A DNA stretch of 5,627 bases from Anaerolineae bacterium (GTDB lineage: Bacteria > Chloroflexota > Anaerolineae > UBA4142), in assembly GCA_027457205.1 (NCBI GenBank), contig DAIDTM010000510.1:1-5627 (forward strand). The letters run 5' to 3'. A program made the position numbers and the translations under genes. Position 1 is the stretch's first letter. The number at the start of each line of letters is the position of its first letter. Shown in pieces: positions 1 through 5,627 of the stretch. Under the pieces are notes generated by a model. It saw nothing but the letters and a program-made list of their open reading frames with translations, had not been told where the DNA came from and searched no databases.

Positions 1-2378
1 CGCAGAGCCGGCGCACGCGCGCTGATCGACGCCAGCAGCTGTTCCTTGATGGGCTCGACGCCCACCAACAGCCGACGCAGCGCAAGCGTCGCCGATTCTT
101 GGCGCAGCCATGCCTCCAAATCCCCGACCATAAATGGCGGAACGTACGCGCTGCGAATCCGATGCGCGCTCATCCACTCGATAAATTTCTTGCCTTCCGC
201 ACGCACTGATGCCGGGACGATGTACAGAGTCCCGCCCGCCAGGAGCGGCGCAAAGATTTCATAGACCGATACGTCAAAGTTGGGACTGGTCCACCAACTG
301 CACGCATCGCCGGGAGCGATGGGTTGGCGATGTTGGAATTCCGATAGATTGTTGATGACACCGGAATGCTGGCAGCACACCCCTTTGGGTTTGCCCGTCG
401 AGCCGGAGGTGTAGATCACGTACGCCAAGTTGCTCGGCGATGCGTGATTTGCCGGCGCGGCAGCGCTTTCCTGTGCGATCGTTTCCCAATCGGCGTCCAG
501 CCGCACGACCTTGCGCGCCGGATTCTCCGCAATGAATGACACGCTGGCGAGTTGCGCTTGCGTCAGCAAGACGGGCGTTTGCGTCTCGTCCAGAATGAAC
601 GCAAGCCGCTCGGCGGGGTACGACGGATCCAAAGGAACGTACGCGCCGCCTGACTTGAGGACGCCCATTATCCCCACGATGATTTCCAGCGAGCGTTCGC
701 AACAGATGCCGACCGGCACATCGGGACCGACGCCGTGCCGGCGGAGGAAATGCGCCAACTGATTCGCGCGACGGTCCAACTCGCGGTAGGTCAGCGATTC
801 TCCTTCGTAGACTACTGCCGGCGCATCCGGCGTTCGTTCGACCTGTGCCTGAAACAGATCGTGGATGCAAACGTCGCGTGGATAATCGGCAGTCGTGTCA
901 TTCCACTCGACAAGGAGTTGATGCCGTTCGGCTTGCGTCAGCAAGGGCAACGTCGAGATGCGTTGATCGGGGTTCGCGGCGATGCCTTGCAGCAGCGTCT
1001 GGAAATGCCCGACCATCTGTTCGATCGTTTCCGCGTCGAACAGATCGGTGTTGTACTCCAACACTCCGCTCAAGCTATTCGAGTCTTCCGCCAGCGCCAG
1101 CGTAAGGTCGAATTTTGCGGTGCCGCTGTGCGTCTGCAAAGGCGTCAGGGTGACATCGGGCAGGCGATGCGTCGCGCCAGAAACGCTTTGCAGCGCGAAC
1201 ATCACCTGGAACAGCGGCGAGTAACTCGGGTCGCGCGGCGGATGCAGCTCATCGACCAGTATCTCGAACGGCAAGTCCTGGTGCGCGTACGCGCTAACGG
1301 CGACCTCGCGCACGCGTTTCAACAACTCGTGAAAGGTCGGCTCGCCGGACAAGTCCGCGCGCAGCACGAGTGTGTTGACGAAGAACCCGATCAGGTTTTC
1401 GATCTCGGCGCGATTGCGATTCGCGATCGGCGTGCCGACGCAAAGGTCTTCCTGTCCGGTGTAGCGGTAGAGCAATGTCTGGAACGCCGCGAGCAGCGTC
1501 ATGAACAGCGTCGCTTCCTCGCGTTGGCTCAACGCTTTGAGCGCGTCGTACACCTCGCGCGACACATCGAACGCCAGCGACGCGCCGCGGTACGTTTGCG
1601 CCGCCGGACGCGGATGATCGGTGGCAAGTTCCAGTTTAGGCGGACTGCCGGCGAGCTGCTGTTTCCAGTATGCCAGCTGCTCCTGCAGCACGTCACCCCG
1701 GAGCGAGTCGCGCTGCCACGCCGCAAAGTCGGCGTACTGGACCTGCAATTCCGGTAAGGATGCCGGCGCGCCGGCTGCCAAGCCGGGATAAAGCAACGCG
1801 ATTTCGCGAATGAACACGCCCATCGACCAGCCGTCGGAGATGATGTGGTGCATCGTGAGAAGGACGATGTGATCGTCGATTCCCAATCGCAGCAAGCGGA
1901 CGCGCACGAGTGGACCGCGCGTCAGATCGAAGGGCTGCCGCGCTTGCTCATCGGCGAGTCGCCGCGCTTCGGTTTCGCGTTCCGGCGCGGGCAGATCGCG
2001 CAAATCGACCATCGGGAGCGCCAGGGTCAGGTGCGGCAGAATGACCTGGACGGGCTGACCGTTCTCTTTCGCAAACGTCGTTCGCAGCGATTCATGCCGG
2101 CGGATGATTTCGTTTAGCGCGCGCTCGAACGCCGCCACGTCGAGTGGACCGGTGAGCCGGACCGCGGACGGGATGTTGTAAATCGAGCTGCCTGGTTCGA
2201 GCTGATCGAGAAACCACAGCCGCTCTTGCGCGAACGACAGCGGTGCCGCGCCCGACTCGCGTTTGCGCGGTACGATCAACGAGCGTGCGAGTTCGATGCC
2301 CTGCTCTTTGAGCAGCAGCTCGAGCAGTTTGCGCTTTTCAGGAGAAAGACCGGCGAGGTCTTGAAGGAGATCGGACAT
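1..2378 (-). CDS. Nonribosomal peptide synthetase, C-A module start (C-terminus outside window)
   Basis: This is the next NRPS of the assembly line, which receives the chain from the upstream PCP and adds another residue. ATG at 2378 follows GAGG by 9 nt. The frame stays open for 792 full codons to the window edge. Residues 1-43 form a charged, Leu-rich helical segment (LSPEKRKLLELLLKEQG) typical of NRPS N-termini and possibly a docking element. The C domain (about 44-480) shows PLSFAQERLWFLDQL, RHESLRTTF (94-102), catalytic HHIISDG (177-183), YADFAAWQR, IGFFVNTLVLR (330-340), HQDLPFE (366-372) and SPLFQVMF. The A domain begins near 508 with LTYREL (529-534), LKSGGAYVPLDPSYP, YTSGSTGKPKG (656-666) and FDVSVYE (701-707). 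It is cut shortly after VGVEP (772-776), before the A5 motif. Visible pocket positions read D, V, Y, Y, L, G. The Asp at the first position suggests an alpha-amino acid substrate, but its identity is unresolved. A PCP and later domains are expected beyond the window. Confidence 0.96.
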   Translation of the reverse strand, partial: MSDLLQDLAGLSPEKRKLLELLLKEQGIELARSLIVPRKRESGAAPLSFAQERLWFLDQLEPGSSIYNIPSAVRLTGPLDVAAFERALNEIIRRHESLRTTFAKENGQPVQVILPHLTLALPMVDLRDLPAPERETEARRLADEQARQPFDLTRGPLVRVRLLRLGIDDHIVLLTMHHIISDGWSMGVFIREIALLYPGLAAGAPASLPELQVQYADFAAWQRDSLRGDVLQEQLAYWKQQLAGSPPKLELATDHPRPAAQTYRGASLAFDVSREVYDALKALSQREEATLFMTLLAAFQTLLYRYTGQEDLCVGTPIANRNRAEIENLIGFFVNTLVLRADLSGEPTFHELLKRVREVAVSAYAHQDLPFEILVDELHPPRDPSYSPLFQVMFALQSVSGATHRLPDVTLTPLQTHSGTAKFDLTLALAEDSNSLSGVLEYNTDLFDAETIEQMVGHFQTLLQGIAANPDQRISTLPLLTQAERHQLLVEWNDTTADYPRDVCIHDLFQAQVERTPDAPAVVYEGESLTYRELDRRANQLAHFLRRHGVGPDVPVGICCERSLEIIVGIMGVLKSGGAYVPLDPSYPAERLAFILDETQTPVLLTQAQLASVSFIAENPARKVVRLDADWETIAQESAAAPANHASPSNLAYVIYTSGSTGKPKGVCCQHSGVINNLSEFQHRQPIAPGDACSWWTSPNFDVSVYEIFAPLLAGGTLYIVPASVRAEGKKFIEWMSAHRIRSAYVPPFMVGDLEAWLRQESATLALRRLLVGVEPIKEQLLASISARAPAL
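54..275 (-). other. Partial substrate pocket of the second A domain, specificity unresolved
   Basis: Visible pocket equivalents are D702 (235), V703 (236), Y706 (239), Y745 (278), L771 (299) and G773 (301). The remaining four lie beyond the window. The loop between the 278 and 299 equivalents is about five residues longer than in GrsA. The usual Gly after position 301 is Val (VGVEP in place of the common GGE/AGE-type turn). The alignment across this loop is by eye, so the 299 and 301 assignments are less certain than the first three. No substrate is assigned. Confidence 0.55.
379..2245 (-). repeat. Paralogous module segment, copy in second NRPS (C domain to A3)
   Basis: This segment aligns to 3748-5605 at a constant offset of 3360 nt from about 541 to 2245. 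Nearer A3 a 9-nt length difference shifts the offset to 3369. Two 60-base lines compared by hand differ at 10 positions (961-1020) and 12 positions (1261-1320). The longest exact match noticed is 34 nt at 1261-1294. It is a diverged coding duplication, not a mobile element. Confidence 0.85.
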
Positions 2379-2387
2379 GAACTCGTA

Positions 2388-2391
2388 CCTC
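2388..2391 (-). promoter_or_regulatory. Shine-Dalgarno (GAGG) for the second NRPS gene
   Basis: On the minus strand GAGG ends 9 nt before the ATG at 2378-2376. It sits inside the 15-nt gap (2393-2379) after the TGA of the upstream NRPS gene. There is no room for a separate promoter or terminator in this gap, so the two genes are probably cotranscribed. The site supports the ATG at 2378 as the start. In-frame similarity to the upstream module begins only around residue 45, so the preceding segment is a gene-specific N-terminal extension. Confidence 0.75.
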
Positions 2392-2393
2392 GG

Positions 2394-5300
2394 TCAACGA
2401 CTTTTCTGTTCGAGCATCGCTTGGACTTCTGTCGGCGAGAGTTGTTCGACGCTCTTCAGCATCTGCGCGATCTTGTCCATCTGCGACTGCTGCGCTTGCA
2501 TCGCGCCGATGCTTGTCGCGAGTTCCGAAATGGTTGGCGTCTCGAACAGATTTCGCAGCGGCAACTCGACGCGGAAATCGTCGCGCACCCGCGAGATGAA
2601 CTGAGTCGCCAGCAGCGAATGTCCTCCCAGATCGAAGAAGCTGTCGTACACGCCGACCCGATCCACGCCCAACAATTCGGCGCAGAGGGCGGCGAGTTTT
2701 TCTTCCGTCGAGTTGCGCGGCGGAACGTACGCGTGCGCCAACTCGGGGCGCGTCATATCGGGCGCGGGTAAGGCGCGCCGGTCCACTTTGCCGCTGGGTG
2801 ACAGCGGCAAGGACGCCATCGCCATAAAGATCGATGGAACCATATACTCCGGCAATTGCTGCTTCAGAAACGATTTCAATTCGCCGCCGCTCGGCGCGGG
2901 TTCGCGATGCGGCACGACGTACGCCACGAGGCGTTTGTCGCCCGGTGCATCTTCGCGTGCGACGACTGCCGCGTCGCGCAGCGCGGCGTGCTGCCGCAAA
3001 GCCGATTCGACTTCGCCCAGCTCGATGCGAAAGCCGCGCACTTTCACCTGATCGTCGATCCGTCCCAGGAATTCGATGTTGCCGTCGCGGCGGTACCGCG
3101 TAAGATCGCCGGTGCGGTACAGGCGCGCGCCTGGTTCTTGACTGAACGGATCGCGAATAAATTTCGCGTTCGTCATCTCTGGACGATTCAAGTACCCGCG
3201 CGCCAAACTGACGCCCGCGACGCACAACTCACCGGGCACGCCTACAGGCGCTGGTTGCAAATGCGCGTCCAAAATGTAGAGCCGAGTGTTGGCGATCGGT
3301 CTGCCGATGGTTGGCGCGCGCGAATCGTTCGGATCGCACTGCGCCATCGACGCGCAGACGGTTGTCTCGGTCGGTCCATACGCGTCGAAAAAGCGTCGCC
3401 CCAGCGCCCAGCGTTTGACCAATTCCGCGGAACATGCTTCGCCGGCAGAGATGATCGTTTCCAAATCGGGCAGGTCTTCGGGCGGCAGCACCGCCAGAAC
3501 CGATGGCGGGAGCGTCACCGTCGTGACGCGCTTGTCACGCATCAGCGCGACCAACTCGGGCGCGGAGGCGAGCGTCTCCTGCCGCGCCAACACCAGCGCG
3601 CCGCCGTTGCGCAACGCCATGAATGTCTCCCAGACCGACGCATCGAAACTGAGCGGCGAGAATTGCAGCACGCGCTTGCCTTCCTCGATGTCGAACGCGC
3701 GCTGCTGCCAGGTCGCCAGGTTGCACAACCCGCGGTGCCGCAGCATCGTTCCTTTGGGCTTGCCGGTCGAACCGGAGGTGTAAATCACGTAGGCGAGACT
3801 GTCCGCCATCGCGCCGCCCTTGATGTTCTCGCTACTCTCGCGCGCGATGATGTCCCAATCGGCGTCGAGTCGGACCACGCGCGCCATAGGCGCAGGCAGC
3901 CGGTCGACGAGGTGCGCTTGTGTGAGCAGCAGCGGCGCGCCCGAGTCTTCCAGCATGAACGCGAGTCGCTCCGCTGGATAGTACGGATCGAGCGGCAGGT
4001 ACGCGCCGCCGGCTTTCAGAATACCGAGAATGCCAACGACCATTTCCAGCGATCGCTCGGCGCTGATGCCGACGAGCGTTTCGGGCTTGACGCCGAGCGT
4101 TTGCAGATAACGCGCCACTTGGTTCGCGCGCGCGTTCAGTTCGGCGTAGGTCAGCTGCTCGTCTTCAAAGATCACGGCGATAGCATCGGGTCGCGCGGCG
4201 ACTTGCTGCTCGAAGAGTTCGTGGATGCACGCACCGCGCGGAAAATCGGCAGCGGTCTGGTTCCACTCGACCAGAATCTGCTGTCGTTCGGCTGGAGTGA
4301 GCATCGCCAGCTTCGCGATCGATTGATCGGGATTGGCGACGACACTTTCCAGCAGCGTCTGGAAATGCCCGACCATCCGTTCAATCGTTTCCGCATCGAA
4401 CAAATCGGTGTTGTACTCCACATAGCCCGTCAACCCTTGCGGACTTTCCGCCAACGCGAGCGTGAGATCAAATGTGGCTTTGCCCGAATTGACCGGCAGA
4501 GGCGCAATCGTCAAGCCAGGCAAGACGATGGACTGGCGCGGCGCGTTGTCGAGAACGAACATGATCTGGAAGAGCGGCGTATGGCTCAGGTCGCGTTGCG
4601 GCTGCAGTGCCTCGACCAGCATCTCGAACGGCAAGTCCTGGTGCGCGTACGCGCCCATCGCCGTCTCACGTGCGCGCTTGACCAACTCGCGGAAACTGGG
4701 CGCGCCGGCAAGATCGCCGCGCAGCACCAACGTGTTGACGAAAAAGCCGATCAAGTTTTCGATCTCGGCGCGCGTGCGGTTGGCAATCGGCGTGCCGACG
4801 CCAATGTCTTCTTGCCCGGTGTACCGATGCAGCAAGGTTTGGAACGCGGCGAGGAGCGTCATAAACAGAGTGACGTTCTCACGGCGGCTGAACGCGTTGA
4901 CCGCATCTGCCAACGTCTTGGGAAACGCGAACGAGTACTGCGCGCCGTTGAACGTCTGCATCGCCGGGCGCGGGCGGTCGGTGGGCAGTTCCAGCATCGG
5001 CGGACTGGTGCGGAGCTGCTGCTTCCAATATTCCATTTGCGCCGCCAACGCGTCGCCTTGCAGCCACTCGCGCTGCCAGTTCGCAAAATCGGCGTACTGA
5101 ATCGGGAGGTCGGGCAGGGGCGATGGTTTGTTCGCCGCGAAGGCGTCGTAGAGCGCCGCGAGTTCACGCACCAGGACGCCCATCGACCAGCCGTCGGAAA
5201 CGATGTGGTGCAGCGTCAACAACGCGATGTGGTCTTGTTCGTCCAGACGCAGCAACTGCGCGCGCAGCAGCGGTCCGTTGTTCAGATCGAACGGCTTGCG

Positions 5301-5627
5301 CGCGTCTTCGCTCGCGAGCCGCATCGCTTCGGCTTCACGCTCGGACGCAGGCAGGCGGCGCAAATCTACGATGGGCGTCTTGATCGTCAACTGCGGCGCG
5401 ATCACCTGTGCAGGTTTGCCGCTGTGGGCGGCGAAGGTCGTGCGCAACGATTCGTGACGGCGCACGATTTCGTTCAGCGCGCGTTCGAGCGCGTTCGCGT
5501 CAAGCGTCCCGGTCAGGCGCACCGCCATCGGAATGTTGTAGAACAGATTGCCGGGTTCCAATTGATCGAGAAACCACAGCCGTTGCTGGGCGAACGAGAG
5601 CGGCAATTCGCTGTCGCGCGGCGCAGG
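2394..5627 (-). CDS. Nonribosomal peptide synthetase, C-A-PCP module, predicted Phe-activating (N-terminus outside window)
   Basis: This cytosolic NRPS module selects an amino acid, loads it on its own carrier domain and condenses it with the upstream chain. The frame is open from the window edge, giving 1077 visible residues and a TGA stop. Numbering residues from the edge: the C domain (about 8-455) shows the C1 motif with SFAQQRLWF, RHESLRTTF, catalytic HHIVSDG (140-146), IGFFVNTLVLR and HQDLPFE. The A domain (about 468-955) shows LTYAEL, LKAGGAYLPLDPYYP, YTSGSTGKPKG (616-626), FDASVWE (661-667), DAYGPTE (748-754), YRTGDL, the hinge DDQVKVRGFRIELGEVE and SGKVDRR with the catalytic Lys947. 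The PCP (about 967-1040) has FFDLGGHSLL. The pocket residues read D-A-W-T-I-A-A-V-C-K, one conservative change from the GrsA Phe code. No epimerase follows, so an L-residue is inferred. The true start lies upstream: the TTG at 5606-5604 is inside the conserved C1 region. Whether earlier modules precede it cannot be seen. Confidence 0.97.
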   Translation of the reverse strand, partial: PAPRDSELPLSFAQQRLWFLDQLEPGNLFYNIPMAVRLTGTLDANALERALNEIVRRHESLRTTFAAHSGKPAQVIAPQLTIKTPIVDLRRLPASEREAEAMRLASEDARKPFDLNNGPLLRAQLLRLDEQDHIALLTLHHIVSDGWSMGVLVRELAALYDAFAANKPSPLPDLPIQYADFANWQREWLQGDALAAQMEYWKQQLRTSPPMLELPTDRPRPAMQTFNGAQYSFAFPKTLADAVNAFSRRENVTLFMTLLAAFQTLLHRYTGQEDIGVGTPIANRTRAEIENLIGFFVNTLVLRGDLAGAPSFRELVKRARETAMGAYAHQDLPFEMLVEALQPQRDLSHTPLFQIMFVLDNAPRQSIVLPGLTIAPLPVNSGKATFDLTLALAESPQGLTGYVEYNTDLFDAETIERMVGHFQTLLESVVANPDQSIAKLAMLTPAERQQILVEWNQTAADFPRGACIHELFEQQVAARPDAIAVIFEDEQLTYAELNARANQVARYLQTLGVKPETLVGISAERSLEMVVGILGILKAGGAYLPLDPYYPAERLAFMLEDSGAPLLLTQAHLVDRLPAPMARVVRLDADWDIIARESSENIKGGAMADSLAYVIYTSGSTGKPKGTMLRHRGLCNLATWQQRAFDIEEGKRVLQFSPLSFDASVWETFMALRNGGALVLARQETLASAPELVALMRDKRVTTVTLPPSVLAVLPPEDLPDLETIISAGEACSAELVKRWALGRRFFDAYGPTETTVCASMAQCDPNDSRAPTIGRPIANTRLYILDAHLQPAPVGVPGELCVAGVSLARGYLNRPEMTNAKFIRDPFSQEPGARLYRTGDLTRYRRDGNIEFLGRIDDQVKVRGFRIELGEVESALRQHAALRDAAVVAREDAPGDKRLVAYVVPHREPAPSGGELKSFLKQQLPEYMVPSIFMAMASLPLSPSGKVDRRALPAPDMTRPELAHAYVPPRNSTEEKLAALCAELLGVDRVGVYDSFFDLGGHSLLATQFISRVRDDFRVELPLRNLFETPTISELATSIGAMQAQQSQMDKIAQMLKSVEQLSPTEVQAMLEQKSR
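2616..2618 (-). other. Phosphopantetheine attachment serine codon of the PCP
   Basis: The TCG codon for Ser1004 (numbered from the window edge) lies in DLGGHSLL, the canonical 4'-phosphopantetheine site of NRPS carrier domains. An intact motif indicates that the carrier can be primed by a Sfp-type phosphopantetheinyl transferase; none is encoded in this window. It is the only PCP visible here. Confidence 0.95.
2787..3644 (-). other. Substrate-specificity pocket of the first A domain, Phe-type code
   Basis: I aligned this region by eye to the GrsA phenylalanine A domain as remembered. The positions equivalent to 235, 236, 239, 278, 299, 301, 322, 330, 331 and 517 are D662, A663, W666, T705, I726, A728, A749, V757, C758 and K947. 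Spacing between positions 235 and 331 matches GrsA with no gap. The code DAWTIAAVCK differs from the GrsA/TycA code DAWTIAAICK only by Ile to Val at position 330. L-Phe is the prediction; a related aromatic residue is possible. Confidence 0.8.
3748..5605 (-). repeat. Paralogous module segment, copy in first NRPS (C domain to A3)
   Basis: This is the partner of 379-2245, covering the C domain, the C-A linker and the A domain through the A3 motif. Exact blocks include 4621-4654 (34 nt) and 4350-4377 (28 nt). The reading frame is preserved throughout, and the single 3-codon indel seen lies in the variable A-domain stretch just upstream of A3. Downstream of A3 the two modules no longer align closely. 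Confidence 0.85.

Noticed and set aside
1261..1294. 34-nt exact repeat (also 4621-4654) as an attachment site or mobile-element end
   Set aside because: It encodes the conserved AYAHQDLPFE motif in both C domains at the module spacing, so homology explains it.
735..1757. Long open frame on the + strand (340 codons)
   Set aside because: It lies wholly antisense to the C-A region of the second NRPS, is extremely Arg/Gln-rich, and shows no recognisable motif. G+C-rich coding DNA commonly leaves such antisense frames open.
2379..2393. Intergenic gap as a terminator or promoter
   Set aside because: It is only 15 nt, with no inverted repeat or T-run. It is explained by the ribosome binding site alone.
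2397..2507. Epimerisation or thioesterase domain after the PCP
   Set aside because: Only about 37 residues follow the PCP before the stop codon, too few for any such domain, and no GxSxG or second HHxxxDG motif is present there.
2338..3225. Minus-strand open frame of 295 codons crossing the gene junction
   Set aside because: It is a shifted frame of the A-PCP coding sequence, giving an Arg/Ser-rich product. The overlapping frame carries all the conserved NRPS motifs.
4462..5100. Open frame on the + strand (212 codons)
   Set aside because: It is antisense to the C domain of the first NRPS, has an unnatural composition and no family motif.
5604..5606. TTG as the start codon of the first NRPS
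   Set aside because: It encodes the Leu of LPLSFAQQR at the C1 motif, so starting there would remove the N-terminal edge of the C domain. The frame is open to the window edge.

Overview
The window is coding almost from end to end, all on the minus strand. It holds parts of two consecutive nonribosomal peptide synthetase (NRPS) genes. Both are cut by the window: the first lacks its N-terminus (beyond base 5627) and the second lacks its C-terminus (beyond base 1). No transposase, tRNA, rRNA, CRISPR array, terminator or convincing promoter was seen. The G+C-rich sequence and the style of the modules fit a secondary-metabolite-producing bacterium. The C-terminal tail and N-terminal helix resemble NRPSs I associate with Chloroflexota or Cyanobacteria, but the sequence alone does not settle the taxon.

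Layout in the direction of transcription (right to left): bases 5627-2394 encode a complete condensation-adenylation-carrier (C-A-PCP) module and end in TGA. After a 15-nt gap with a Shine-Dalgarno-like GAGG, a second gene starts with ATG at 2378. It encodes a short helical N-terminal segment, a full C domain and the first part of an A domain before leaving the window. The tight spacing implies one operon and translation in assembly-line order.

Working model: the first protein activates an amino acid (phenylalanine by its binding-pocket residues), loads it on its PCP and condenses it with the upstream chain. The second protein's C domain then takes the chain from that PCP across a protein-protein boundary and adds the residue chosen by its own, different A domain. 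No epimerisation, methylation, reductase or thioesterase domain lies in the window.

The most interesting structure is internal. The two modules are gapless paralogues at a constant 3360-nt offset for about 1.7 kb (C domain plus the start of A). Similarity falls sharply just after the A3 nucleotide-binding motif, where the substrate pocket begins. This looks like module duplication followed by exchange or replacement of the A-domain specificity subdomain. I found no evidence of a wholly new system; this is a recognisable NRPS assembly line.
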